Positions 35,248-44,408 are shown, numbered from the stretch's first letter. The stretch is DNA of 64,000 nt from Flavobacterium antarcticum DSM 19726 (GCF_000419685.1 NZ_ATTM01000002.1:1-64000), one strand, 5' to 3'. Notes: generated from the sequence alone by a model not told the origin. A program made the numbers and translations.

Positions 35248-36534
35248 GTGAAAAAAGTCCTCATCATCGCTTATTACTGGCCACCTTCCGGAGGTCCTGG
35301 CGTTCAGCGGTGGTTGAAATTCGTCAAGTATTTACCTGAAAACGGAATCGAACCGCATGTGTACGTTCCAGAAAACCCAACGTATCCCATTATAGATCTT
35401 GAGTTAGAAAAAGAGGTTTCTGCAAAAGCAATTGTAATTAAGCAAAGAATCTTCGAACCGTATGGTTTAGCTTCTTTTTTTTCAAAGAAAAACACTCAAA
35501 AAATCAGTTCAGGAATTATTCCCAATGAACGAAAACAATCCTTTTTACAGAAGATGTTGCTGTATGTTCGTGGAAATGCTTTTATTCCCGATGCTCGTGT
35601 TTTATGGGTAAAACCTTCGATTAAATTTCTCGAAAAGTATATTCAAGAACATAAAATTGATACCATTATAACGACGGGACCGCCTCACAGTATGCATTTA
35701 ATAGGTTTAGGTCTGAAACAGAAATTAGCCGTAAAATGGATTGCTGATTTTCGCGATCCATGGACGACAATTGGCTATCACAGTGAACTGAAACTATCAG
35801 CAAGTTCGCAAAAAAAACACACCGATTTAGAATCAAAAGTACTGAATACGGCTGATTCCATTTTGGTTACAAGTGCAACAACTAAGAAGGAATTTCAATT
35901 GGTTACGACGAAGTCTGTTCACGTGATTACAAATGGGTACGATGTCGAGAAAATTGAAAAACTTCTTTTAGATGAGAAGTTCACATTAGCACATATTGGT
36001 TCCTTTCTTTCGCAAAGAAATCCACGAATTTTATGGAAATGTTTGAAAGAAATCATCAAGGAAAATCCTTCATTTAAAAGTGATTTTCAATTGAAATTAA
36101 TAGGATCTGTTAGTCAGGAGGTTTTAGAAACCATTTCGGAATTCAGATTGGATTCTTTTGTTAATAACCTTGGGTATGTTTCCCACAATGAAGCCGTTTC
36201 GCAACAACGATCTTCTCAGGTTCTATTATTGATCGAAATTAATTCAGAAGCAACGAAAAATATTATTCCCGGAAAATTATTTGAATACATGGTCTCTGAA
36301 CGTCCAATTTTAGCGTTAGGACCTGAGAATTCAGATTTTGAACAGATTATTAAATCTACAAATACGGGTGTTTTTCATCAATACGATGAATATGATGAGT
36401 TGAAACAAACGATTTTAGCGTTCTACGAAAAGTATAAAAGCAATGCGTTAAAAGTACAAGCGGTAGGTTTGCAACAATACAGTCGGAAGAATTTGACGAA
36501 ACAATTGGCTGAAATAATCCATTCCAAAAAGTAA
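35248..36534 (+). CDS. Glycosyltransferase (GT4-like)
   Basis: The 428-aa protein begins at a GTG codon (VKKVLIIAYYWPPSGGPGVQRW), which is the family's conserved N-terminal donor loop and justifies the start. Later motifs include DFRDPW, TITNGY-like VITNGYDVEKIEKL, and KLFEYMVSERPILALG, the typical GT-B Rossmann sugar-nucleotide site. It is cytoplasmic or membrane-associated. The sugar is unknown. It sits between the YfhO-like and flippase genes, 33 and 6 bases away, and so is part of one operon for surface polysaccharide or glycolipid assembly. Confidence 0.92.
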   Translation: MKKVLIIAYYWPPSGGPGVQRWLKFVKYLPENGIEPHVYVPENPTYPIIDLELEKEVSAKAIVIKQRIFEPYGLASFFSKKNTQKISSGIIPNERKQSFLQKMLLYVRGNAFIPDARVLWVKPSIKFLEKYIQEHKIDTIITTGPPHSMHLIGLGLKQKLAVKWIADFRDPWTTIGYHSELKLSASSQKKHTDLESKVLNTADSILVTSATTKKEFQLVTTKSVHVITNGYDVEKIEKLLLDEKFTLAHIGSFLSQRNPRILWKCLKEIIKENPSFKSDFQLKLIGSVSQEVLETISEFRLDSFVNNLGYVSHNEAVSQQRSSQVLLLIEINSEATKNIIPGKLFEYMVSERPILALGPENSDFEQIIKSTNTGVFHQYDEYDELKQTILAFYEKYKSNALKVQAVGLQQYSRKNLTKQLAEIIHSKK

Positions 36535-36540
36535 ATTTTT

Positions 36541-38004
36541 ATGGGAATTGTATTAAATCAGTCAGCTAAAAACATTGCAGTTACTTATTTGGGTTTCGGA
36601 ATTGGTGCTGTAAATGCACTTTTTTTATACACGAGTTTTCTTGGCAAAACAAATTACGGAATTGTAGCTTTTCTATTGTCTGCTGGAAATGTCATGATGC
36701 CTTTGATGGCTTTTGGCGTTCACAGCACATTGATTCGATTTTATGCCAAATATAAAGACGAATTGGAGCGGGAACGCTTCATGAGTTTCATGCTTTTAAT
36801 GCCGTTGCTGTTGATTATTCCCATTTCTATCATCGCCTTTTTTGGCTATGATTTAATTATCTCATTACTTCCAGCAAAAAATGAATTAGCGGAGCCTTAT
36901 TTGTGGCTGATTCCTATAATAGGCTTGTTCATGGGCTACTTTGAAATCTTTTATGCATGGGTAAAAGTCCACATGAAGTCGGTTTTTGGAAACTTTATCA
37001 GTGAAGTTTTCGTCCGTGTCATTACCACAGGTTTGCTTTTTATGGTTTATTTCAAAATGATTGAAATTACAACTTTCATATACGGAATTACGCTTGCTTA
37101 CGGCTTCCAGATGTTGGCCATGATGGGTTATGCCGTTTATTTAAAAAAGCCGAAATTTCATTTTGTCCTACCAGAAAACACGAAGGAAATCTTCAATTAT
37201 TCCTTTTTTATCATCTTGTCAGGAAGCGTTGCAGTTTTTCTATTGGATTTAGATAAGCTCATGATTCCTTATTATACGGGTCCTGAACAAGTGGCTGTTT
37301 ATTCAGTTGGGATTTTTATTGCTACTGTAATTGCTGTTCCAAGCCGTGCGATGTTGCAAATTATTTATCCCATTACGGCAAAGTTAATGAGCGAAAATAA
37401 AATGCAAGAATTGGACGTTTTATATAAAAAGAGCGCGATCAACTTGCAGGTTTTTGGTGGTTTGATTTTAGTAGGTATCTTTTTAAACATCAATCAAATG
37501 TACCTCGTTATTCCTGACGATTACAGCGGTGGGTTAATGGCGGTATTCCTAATTGGAATAGCCAAATTCTACGATGTCATTTTAGGAAACAACAACGCAA
37601 TTTTATTAAATACAAAGTATTACCGAATGGTTTTACTTTTTGGAGTGGTGCTTGTGCTAATGATGGTGGGTTTAAACATGTTTTTGATTCCGCTTTATGG
37701 CATTACCGGAAGTGCTTTGGCAACGTTGATTTCAGTTGTTTTTTACAATACCATCAAGCTTTTATTCATTGTAAAGAAAATGGATTTGTTTCCGTTTGGA
37801 CCTACAACATTAAAATCTTTTGGCATAATCGCAGTTATTTTAGCGGTCTTCTATTTTTGGGAATTTCCTTTTGAACCATTGATTAATATCATTTTAAAGT
37901 CAATTTTGATAACTATTGCTTATGTGTATTTGAATTACAGATTCAAAATTTCCACTGATATCAATGAGTTGGTAGATGGATTGTGGAAGAAGTATGTTAG
38001 GTAA
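36541..38004 (+). CDS. Oligosaccharide flippase (Wzx/MATE-type)
   Basis: The 487-aa protein has about 14 membrane helices and the polysaccharide-biosynthesis/Wzx signature region near IAFFGYDLIISLLPAK and GIAKFYDVILGNNNAILLNTKYYR. It would flip undecaprenyl-linked or lipid-linked glycan units across the inner membrane. It starts 6 bases after the glycosyltransferase stop. Its C-terminal end (ISTDINELVDGLWKKYVR) has a partly duplicated fossil at 39994-40104, beyond two convergent TPR genes. Confidence 0.9.
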   Translation: MGIVLNQSAKNIAVTYLGFGIGAVNALFLYTSFLGKTNYGIVAFLLSAGNVMMPLMAFGVHSTLIRFYAKYKDELERERFMSFMLLMPLLLIIPISIIAFFGYDLIISLLPAKNELAEPYLWLIPIIGLFMGYFEIFYAWVKVHMKSVFGNFISEVFVRVITTGLLFMVYFKMIEITTFIYGITLAYGFQMLAMMGYAVYLKKPKFHFVLPENTKEIFNYSFFIILSGSVAVFLLDLDKLMIPYYTGPEQVAVYSVGIFIATVIAVPSRAMLQIIYPITAKLMSENKMQELDVLYKKSAINLQVFGGLILVGIFLNINQMYLVIPDDYSGGLMAVFLIGIAKFYDVILGNNNAILLNTKYYRMVLLFGVVLVLMMVGLNMFLIPLYGITGSALATLISVVFYNTIKLLFIVKKMDLFPFGPTTLKSFGIIAVILAVFYFWEFPFEPLINIILKSILITIAYVYLNYRFKISTDINELVDGLWKKYVR

Positions 38005-38032
38005 AATTATTTTGTGTAAAACAGCTAATTTT

Positions 38033-38923
38033 CTACTTCTTCAACAGCTGTATTTTTTCCCTCGCAAAAGCTTTAGTATCGTCATTGCCATGTAAGATTG
38101 TCTTTTCGTAATATTCAATAGCCTTTGCTTTGTTTCCAATGAGATTATAACCGTGAGCGATATTAGCCAGCACAATGTAATCTTTCGGATTTGTTTTCTC
38201 TGCTTTTAATAAAATTTCAATTCCTTTGTCATATTGTTTCGTCAGGAAATAAGTAATTGAAAGATTTGACATACTTTCAATATTATCCGGGTAAATTGCT
38301 AAAATTGACGAAGCGATCCGCTGCATATTACTTAACAATGCATCATCTTCTGTATTGTAAAGTTGCAGTTGGTAACTTTGAATCGACGAAAGCATAAAAC
38401 CTTTACCATCTTGTTTTTCTTCGTTATTCGTCCATAACCATTTGTTACTATTGGTTTTTGAATAGTTAACAGTGTTTATTATTTCATTCGTAAATTCTTC
38501 CCAGTTTTCAACTGTACCTAAAGCATAAATTTTTCCAAACCGCATATCTAGCCGATTGGGATGAAGTGTAATTCCTTTGTCTATTTTTAGAAATGCATTT
38601 CTTAGATTATTAGCATCATAATAAATCTTGCTTCCCATGTATCCAGCAGTTTGGTTTAAACTATCTCTTAAAGCAAAACTTTCGCCATCTGGTTGTTGTT
38701 TCGTTAAACTGACTACTTCTTTTTTAGCAAGACGGAAGTAATAATTATAGAAACTTGTAAAAAGTTCCGGGTTTTTCGGCGAAGATTTTTCCCAAGAATT
38801 CAAAATTTTTAACTGTTCTAAAGTATCATTTGCACGGAAAGCTTCGCCAAATTCTTGCTGGAAATTTTGTGACATCGAAAGATTACATAGCGCTAAAAAT
38901 AGAATCGTAAAAATGATTTTCAT
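38033..38923 (-). CDS. TPR-repeat secreted protein
   Basis: The 296-aa protein has a signal peptide (MKIIFTILFLALCNLSMSQ) and a C-terminal TPR array, visible as SNLSITYFLTKQYDKGIEILLKAEKTNPKDYIVLANIAHGY and AKAIEYYEKTIL. TPRs act as protein-protein scaffolds; here in the periplasm. The N-terminal part is less repetitive, with conserved Asn/Trp residues. It follows the longer TPR gene 10 bases downstream on the same strand, so the two form an operon. The flanking plus-strand flippase gene is unrelated in orientation. Confidence 0.82.
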   Translation of the reverse strand: MKIIFTILFLALCNLSMSQNFQQEFGEAFRANDTLEQLKILNSWEKSSPKNPELFTSFYNYYFRLAKKEVVSLTKQQPDGESFALRDSLNQTAGYMGSKIYYDANNLRNAFLKIDKGITLHPNRLDMRFGKIYALGTVENWEEFTNEIINTVNYSKTNSNKWLWTNNEEKQDGKGFMLSSIQSYQLQLYNTEDDALLSNMQRIASSILAIYPDNIESMSNLSITYFLTKQYDKGIEILLKAEKTNPKDYIVLANIAHGYNLIGNKAKAIEYYEKTILHGNDDTKAFAREKIQLLKK

Positions 38924-38933
38924 GTGGTGTACT

Positions 38934-39950
38934 TTAATTCTGAGAAATGTTATTGGCTTTTAAAATTGTATCAAACTTTGCAATTTGATCTTTTGCTTTA
39001 AACTCATTGTATAAATTTTGAATCAGTTTTTCGGCATCCGTTCTGTAAGGTGAATTATGACTTATGTATAAATTATAGGCTTTACAAATATTATCTAATG
39101 CCTTCTCATAATCTTTTAAATTTTGATAATAAACGACGCCTTTTCCATAAAAAACTTCTGGATTATCTGGTTCTACTTTCTCTAATTCGCCATACGATTC
39201 AATCGCTTTCTTGTAATTCTTTTTGCTGATATAAACCACAGGCAAGTTTTGCAATGCAGTTATTCCTTTCGGATCTAATTTCAACGATGTTTTATAAGCT
39301 TTCAGCGCTTCGTCAAAATTTCCTAATTTCCTGTTGCAGATTCCGATATTATCCCAAGCAAATACAAATTCTGGATCAAACAAAACTGCTCTTTGATAGA
39401 ATGGTAGTGCTTTCTCATAGTTGTTTTCTCTGATAAATGCATTTCCCTTATTATATTCGGCAATTGCCAATGAATTAGTAGAAACCGATTTTTGGCCTTC
39501 CTTATTATTCATCGCTGTAACTGATTTTATTGCAGGACAAGTTGCCATTAATTCGCGCTCTATTTCGTAATAATACTTTTTAAAATCTTCTGAATCAGGA
39601 TTGTTCGCTAATGTAATTTCTAAATTTTCTCCTTCCTTCATACTTCCAACATTCTCTTGCACTGAATTTAATAATTCGCCTATTTTTACAGTAGTTTGGT
39701 AACCAACAACTTGTTTATCTATACAGTGTTTTACTTCAACAGCCGTTTCTTTTGCGTTTTTATTCTGAATTGAGATAGAATCAATGCACGTGCAACTTAT
39801 AGCAACGTTTTCAGCTAACGCCTTTTCTTTTGAAAACGATTCTTTTAAAACGTTGTTTTCTACTCCATTTACTGGTTTGTCCTCTTTTGTAACTTGACTG
39901 AATGCAGTGATTGAGATCAGAAGAATGATAAGGAATGAAAGTCTTTTCAT
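38934..39950 (-). CDS. TPR-repeat secreted protein, larger partner
   Basis: The protein of about 338 aa starts with a signal peptide (MKRLSFLIILLISITAFSQ) and has at least three TPR units (AIAEYNKGNAFIRENNYEKALPFYQRAVLFDPEF, FAWDNIGICNRKLGNFDEALKAYKTSLKLDP, LQNLPVVYISKKNYKKAIESYGELEKVEPDN). The N-terminal region has a paired-Cys stretch (AISCTCIDSISI). ATG 39950 gives the signal peptide; an in-frame ATG 34 codons upstream adds a run-on with no signal and is not used. It is the first of the two-gene unit. Confidence 0.8.
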   Translation of the reverse strand: MKRLSFLIILLISITAFSQVTKEDKPVNGVENNVLKESFSKEKALAENVAISCTCIDSISIQNKNAKETAVEVKHCIDKQVVGYQTTVKIGELLNSVQENVGSMKEGENLEITLANNPDSEDFKKYYYEIERELMATCPAIKSVTAMNNKEGQKSVSTNSLAIAEYNKGNAFIRENNYEKALPFYQRAVLFDPEFVFAWDNIGICNRKLGNFDEALKAYKTSLKLDPKGITALQNLPVVYISKKNYKKAIESYGELEKVEPDNPEVFYGKGVVYYQNLKDYEKALDNICKAYNLYISHNSPYRTDAEKLIQNLYNEFKAKDQIAKFDTILKANNISQN

Positions 39951-39993
39951 GGTTTTTAATTTAGCTTTTATTGAAATTGAAATCCTTTCGTAA

Positions 39994-40104
39994 GAAAATC
40001 TCCCAACTTTAATAATAATGATTGTGATAAACGAAAATACAATTGATATCAATGCGTTATTTGATAAGCAGTGGAAGAAGTATTTCCCTAGAAAAGTAAA
40101 GTAA
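39994..40104 (+). pseudogene. Fossil duplicate of the flippase 3' end
   Basis: On the plus strand, after a stop at 39991, an open stretch ends TIDINALFDKQWKKYFPRKVK. This aligns with the flippase ending STDINELVDGLWKKYVR, and the DNA shares TGATATCAATG and GTGGAAGAAGTAT. There is no start codon in a useful place and the upstream flippase body is missing. It is inferred to be a remnant of a duplicated or rearranged flippase-type gene, separated from the intact gene by the two TPR genes. Confidence 0.55.
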
Positions 40105-40116
40105 TTACAAGTTTTC

Positions 40117-41337
40117 TTAGAATATTGAATAGCCTACAATCAGTGAACTTGTACCATAGCTTGAACCCCAAAACGCGTAAGTGGATAATGGTTCTCTCGT
40201 TTGATATCTAAATTCTACACTGTACTTATCATATAATTTATATCCAAACCCGAATGCATAATTATCATGTGCTTCAATTTCAAGAGAATCAAGAAGCGAA
40301 TCATCCGCTCTAGTGAAATCAATGGTTGATTTTGAACTGAAATCAAGTACGATTGAAGCGTTCAAAAACAGCTTGGAATTGCTATTCAGAAAAAAATAAT
40401 GTCTTAAACTTATCGGAAGGTCTATTGATGTGTAATCAATTTTTGTGGTAAACTGTCCACCAACAACATCAACTGAAGCAGTCGTTTTTTCTGACTTGAA
40501 ATTTTGATAGGTTGGTTCTACCGCAATGGACCATTTGTTTTTATTAAAAGGCAAAATAAATTCAGCTTCCAAACCAAATCCAAAGCCCACTTTATTACCA
40601 AAATCAACACTTCTATTGTTTGTCATTGAATTTTCTATGGACAGCGAAGAGCTATTAATGCGGGGTCTGAAAGTTATATTCAAGAAATCACGCTTCTGTT
40701 TTGGTGCAAAATCAATTAATGCAACATCATTGCAAGCGCTGTATTCTGAAAAATAGCGAACTAAATCCTTCTTGTTGTACTTGATATTTTCAACCTTATC
40801 TATTGTGAAGTTGCTGCACTTTAAATCGTTCCAAAGTTGTTCTCTAAATGCATTATTTGTGGCGATTTGATTATCTGCTGTCAAATATTTTTTGAATATT
40901 AATTGTTCAACCGTCCCATTTTTTTTACTGTAAAAGTACCTTATTATGTTCTCATCTACATATTGAAATAAAGTTGATTTGCCTTCAACAATCACCTTTA
41001 GAAAAAGTTCTTCTTGAATAAATTGGGGATCATTATTCTTGCTCATTTTAGTCAAATCATTTTTTGATTTGTCAATGTTTACTTTTGCTTTGACATACTT
41101 AAAAACGCCCGAAATCCCAAATTCTAACGCCGTCTTAACCGTTCCTTTTTTAGATTCCCCTTCTTCTGTTAAACGATATTCAAAGTCAGTAGGATTTTTT
41201 CTAGAATCCATATTTTTTATAAGGCACTGCACTCTCTGATTAGAATTATCAATGTAATAGCCTTGTTCAAAAATAATTTGCGAAAAACTGCTCATCGAAA
41301 AGAATAGAGTGACAAGAAATAGTAATTTTTTTAGCAT
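40117..41337 (-). CDS. Outer-membrane beta-barrel protein of unknown function
   Basis: The 406-aa protein has a Sec signal (MLKKLLFLVTLFFSMSSFSQ), an N-terminal soluble domain (about 20-200) and a C-terminal half with alternating beta strands typical of small OmpW/porin-like barrels (FGFGLEAEFILPF, WSIAVEPTYQNF, IDLPISLRHYFFL, YAFGFGYKLYDKYSVEFRYQ). It ends in a hydrophobic Phe (YSIF), as outer-membrane barrels do. Related flavobacterial proteins are sometimes mislabelled as tRNA modification GTPase; there is no GTPase motif here. It stands alone. Confidence 0.72.
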   Translation of the reverse strand: MLKKLLFLVTLFFSMSSFSQIIFEQGYYIDNSNQRVQCLIKNMDSRKNPTDFEYRLTEEGESKKGTVKTALEFGISGVFKYVKAKVNIDKSKNDLTKMSKNNDPQFIQEELFLKVIVEGKSTLFQYVDENIIRYFYSKKNGTVEQLIFKKYLTADNQIATNNAFREQLWNDLKCSNFTIDKVENIKYNKKDLVRYFSEYSACNDVALIDFAPKQKRDFLNITFRPRINSSSLSIENSMTNNRSVDFGNKVGFGFGLEAEFILPFNKNKWSIAVEPTYQNFKSEKTTASVDVVGGQFTTKIDYTSIDLPISLRHYFFLNSNSKLFLNASIVLDFSSKSTIDFTRADDSLLDSLEIEAHDNYAFGFGYKLYDKYSVEFRYQTREPLSTYAFWGSSYGTSSLIVGYSIF

Positions 41338-41511
41338 CTGTGGTAAATTTCTGGTTTGTTGGTTTTTAGTTACTTGTTATAAACTTGTGCAAATTAAATC
41401 ATTTATTGCGACGGATTATTATTTTGTCTAAAATAAATAATACAAATTTCCATCATTGTAAAACTGATTTTACTGAATAGCAGTACATTTCATTTAGAAA
41501 GTAATTAATAT

Positions 41512-41555
41512 AAATAAAAAAAGGCAAATCGAACCTAGTTGGTTCGATTTGCCTT
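41512..41555 (-). terminator. Terminator of the CHRD lipoprotein gene
   Basis: AAGGCAAATCGAACC pairs perfectly with GGTTCGATTTGCCTT around a 5-base loop. On the minus strand it is followed by a T run. Confidence 0.9.
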
Positions 41556-41575
41556 CAAAAAGTTAAAAAGGAAGT

Positions 41576-42397
41576 TTAGTTCACTCCAATATTGCCTTGA
41601 GCAACGATTGTTCCTAATGCTTCCGCACTTAAATGTACATTTACATATCCATTTGTAGTCAGTACGTCGCTGTATCCAAAAGCGGTTTGATTGTCTAATT
41701 TGGACACATTTGTTTTACTCATTCCAGTATCTCCGTTTACAGGATTAAAAGTAAATGTAATAGCTCCAGGTGAAGTTGCAACGCTTCCCATGTGAATGTG
41801 TGCTGGATGCATTCCACCAGCTGGTGTATTTACAATATTTAATACAGCAAGTGCGTCTCCGTTTTTACGCTCAAAGAAAGTAGCAGTTCCATTAATTCCC
41901 GGAACATCTTTCTCATTTAAAACATACGCTTTTGAAGTACCTGTCAATTCGTTTTGTCCGATATCTCCTTGCGCTACAATAGTTCCAAGTTCTGTTGCAC
42001 TTAAATGTACGTTGATGTAACCATTAAAGTCAAGAATTTGGTCAAAAGTTACTGCAGTTCCATTGTCTAGCTTTGAAAATGTTACTGTACTGAAACCTGT
42101 TGTGCCATTTACTGTGCCTAAAGTGATTGCAATGTCTCCACCTTCCGCAGCAGTATTGAAATGTATATGAGCTGGATGCATTCCTCCATCAGGAGTTCCA
42201 TTAAGTTTCAACTCTACTGTTGTAGAATTATCTGCGTTTTCAATAAACGTTGCAGTTCCAGAAATACTAGGAACAGCTACTGAGCTTAGTGCAAACACTT
42301 TTTTCTGACCCACGAATGTGTTGGTGTCGTCGTCGCTACAAGATGTAACTAGTGCTACACCCATAAATAGAATCATTAGATTTTTTAAATTTTTCAT
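41576..42397 (-). CDS. CHRD-domain lipoprotein with two CHRD repeats
   Basis: The protein of about 273 aa has a lipoprotein signal (MILFMGVALVTSC) and two CHRD domains of about 120 residues each, each with a HPAHIHF/HPAHIHM motif and the ending INVHLSATELGTIVAQGDIG or VNVHLSAEALGTIVAQGNIG. CHRD (chordin) domains are of unknown biochemical function; the conserved His cluster might bind metal. The two halves are so alike that internal duplication is evident. ATG 42397 is used; an upstream in-frame ATG (42445) precedes a run-on with no lipobox spacing. Confidence 0.9.
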   Translation of the reverse strand: MKNLKNLMILFMGVALVTSCSDDDTNTFVGQKKVFALSSVAVPSISGTATFIENADNSTTVELKLNGTPDGGMHPAHIHFNTAAEGGDIAITLGTVNGTTGFSTVTFSKLDNGTAVTFDQILDFNGYINVHLSATELGTIVAQGDIGQNELTGTSKAYVLNEKDVPGINGTATFFERKNGDALAVLNIVNTPAGGMHPAHIHMGSVATSPGAITFTFNPVNGDTGMSKTNVSKLDNQTAFGYSDVLTTNGYVNVHLSAEALGTIVAQGNIGVN

Positions 42398-42738
42398 TTT
42401 TGAATTTTTAATTAGTAAAATTTGTTTAACAAAAATATAAAACAATTAAACAAAATCAAAACTATAATCATAAATAAAATATAAATTTTTAATTAGAAAA
42501 TTACAGTGATGTAAAGTTTTATAAAACTGAAGTTGAAATAGGTCTGTAATTTGAAAGGTTTCGTAGAAAAAAAAGTGATGGTAAACGTAATTTATTGTTT
42601 GGTAATTTTAGAGAAAGTAATGGTTGCGACTTCGAACAGAGTTTTAAATCGTTATTTAAGTGTAGTAAACCCCGATAGTTGATTAGTTAATTTACAAAAT
42701 TACGCGAAAGGATTCGCGCGATAGCGGTGTCAAACAAG
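42398..42738. other. Intergenic region with degenerate Flavobacterium repeat and hairpin
   Basis: About 340 bases without a convincing gene. It contains CCCCGATAGTTG (around 42670) and a perfect hairpin CGCGAA-AGGA-TTCGCG at 42703-42718, followed by CGATAGCGGTG. These resemble the dispersed CCCCGATAG...GATAGCGG intergenic repeats of flavobacteria. A 34-codon frame starting at 42578 is not supported as a gene. Confidence 0.5.
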
Positions 42739-43254
42739 TTAACTCTTGTAATATAACTCAATTCTCCAATTTGTGGTATCTAAAAATCCGTTTACAATAT
42801 AATAATTAGGCATTATTGCAAAACTTACTTCTAATTTATTTCCATCATAAGCTCCAAATTCTACATTCTCAATGTCATATTCCAGTTCGAAGAATGTTAT
42901 GTTGAAATTTTTATCCATTGTGCCAATTTGACAATAGTCGGCAACTACAAATTTTTCTTTTGTCGGTGTTTCAGCTATTATTTGCAAGTCGGTTTGTTCG
43001 TCGTAAAAGAGAACTTCTCTTTTCTCAATATCTAAAATATATAGGCCATCACTTGTTAGTACTGCAACTTGATTTATTTTTTCTGCGACTGCTATTTTTT
43101 TCGGTTCACCAGGAAATGCTCCAACCCATTCCTTTCCGTTATTTGTTATAAATTTTGCCCAACTCCATATTGGACTTTTCGAAAGGGCATTTAAGTCGAA
43201 AGTCTTTTCTTCGTATGCTCCAGAAATTGGTTGATTTATAAATTCAGCATTCAT
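42739..43254 (-). CDS. Unknown protein, accessory
   Basis: The 171-aa soluble protein has no signal peptide and an alternating beta-rich pattern (KIAVAEKINQVAVLTSDGLYILDI, LFYDEQTDLQIIAETPT) that could be a propeller blade-like or jelly-roll fold. It contains the conserved-looking WSWAKFITNNGKEWVGAFPGEPKK. I recognise no family. It is isolated between two hairpin-rich intergenic patches, with no closely spaced neighbour, and is probably an accessory gene. Function cannot be suggested from the sequence. Confidence 0.55.
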   Translation of the reverse strand: MNAEFINQPISGAYEEKTFDLNALSKSPIWSWAKFITNNGKEWVGAFPGEPKKIAVAEKINQVAVLTSDGLYILDIEKREVLFYDEQTDLQIIAETPTKEKFVVADYCQIGTMDKNFNITFFELEYDIENVEFGAYDGNKLEVSFAIMPNYYIVNGFLDTTNWRIELYYKS

Positions 43255-43278
43255 TTTTTAATTGTGGTTTGATGTGCT

Positions 43279-43478
43279 GAGAAGTCAGAGACATTCGCAG
43301 AGCGCGGTGGATTGGAACGAAACTTCGGAGAGCTGGTTTTTATACGATAATGAGATTATATGGTAATGCTGAAATAGATTTTTTTAAATGTAGTTTTTGG
43401 GGTGATTCAGGTTCTAAAGATTAATTGTAATTAGTGAGACTTGGGATAGTGGTGATTGTCAAAAGCGAAGCGCTCTCG
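43279..43478. other. Intergenic region with repeat-like fragments
   Basis: About 220 bases between two minus-strand accessory genes. Some fragments are richer in G+C than the neighbours (GCGGTGGATTGGAACG, GAAGCGCTCTCGCTAGCG). GGATAGTGGTGATTGTCAAA near 43445 resembles GATAGCGGTGTCAAA near 42721 on the other side of the 171-aa gene. No gene is seen. Confidence 0.4.
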
Positions 43479-44345
43479 CTAGCGTTGTATGTTAGTTTCT
43501 TCGATAAAGTTTATCAAGTATTCTTTACTTTCGCAGGCAATTTTACTTTGAGAATAATCCAGATTAGCCATATTAAATTTTTCCACTGTACTTGAATTGC
43601 AATAAGAAATACAAGAATCAGGCTTGTTTTTGCCAAATAGCTTTTCAGAATGAAAATGAATGTAAATTTTACTGCTCAACGGAATACCGATATAAGCAAT
43701 TTCTTCAATATCAGGATTAAAATATTTATTAATTTTTGCTCTTGATGTTGCGGCAGCGATATCTGGAATTATATAATAGTCATTTTCATCTTTTGGAATT
43801 TCAATATTAAAAATAAGATTTCCCATTAGGGCAAGTATTTTGTCAGCTGTTTTTGAATAATCTAATAAATTACTGTACTTGGTAACTTTTCTGAATTCAA
43901 AAACTTCATCAACTCGCTGCTTAAATTCTGTAGTTGCATTCTTGGTAATCTCGTTAAAGGTATTAAATAGAGAATCGTCTATTTGCTTTTTATAACGTGG
44001 AGTTCTCATGTCTGCAATTATCCCGTATTTTGCAAAATAAGTTAATGCAGCTTCAACGTGGATAGTAAATTTTTGATGCTCTATAAATGAAATTATCACT
44101 TGATAATGTTTACTAAAATCATTTTCAAAATGATTATTTAAATCATTTTCTAAACTTTCATGTTCAACATTTCCTTTATTAAACCTTGAATTTAAATATT
44201 TTTCGCTGAAAAGAGTTTTTGTTGTTGTTTTACTAAAAAAATTATTTTTGAGTTTATCGTAAACAAAAATTTTACCTTCACAAAGATTGAAAAAATTTTT
44301 AAGATGAACTTGTGAAACGTAATGATGATTTAGCGGTACGTTCAT
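43479..44345 (-). CDS. DUF4238 domain protein
   Basis: The 288-aa protein opens with NHHYVSQVHLKNFFN and KIFVYDKLKNNFFSKTTTKTLFSEKYLN, the DUF4238 signature (HYVPQ..L..F followed by a yD pattern). The middle is helical and acidic/basic mixed, without signal peptide or membrane segments. DUF4238 proteins are widespread and unevenly distributed; biochemical function is unknown. The gene lies next to another unknown accessory gene. A defence or phage-related role is possible from distribution only and is not shown by the sequence. Confidence 0.82.
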   Translation of the reverse strand: MNVPLNHHYVSQVHLKNFFNLCEGKIFVYDKLKNNFFSKTTTKTLFSEKYLNSRFNKGNVEHESLENDLNNHFENDFSKHYQVIISFIEHQKFTIHVEAALTYFAKYGIIADMRTPRYKKQIDDSLFNTFNEITKNATTEFKQRVDEVFEFRKVTKYSNLLDYSKTADKILALMGNLIFNIEIPKDENDYYIIPDIAAATSRAKINKYFNPDIEEIAYIGIPLSSKIYIHFHSEKLFGKNKPDSCISYCNSSTVEKFNMANLDYSQSKIACESKEYLINFIEETNIQR

Positions 44346-44408
44346 AGATGAATGTATAGAATAAATAATAAACTTTCACAAGTTTACAATTTTTTAAATA
44401 AAATCTCC

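Noticed and set aside
40117..41337. tRNA modification GTPase, a label used for similar proteins
   Set aside because: There is no P-loop or G-domain; the sequence is a signal peptide plus beta-barrel pattern.
42578..42682. Small 34-codon frame in the gap after the CHRD gene
   Set aside because: It ends within repeat-like sequence and shows no conserved pattern.
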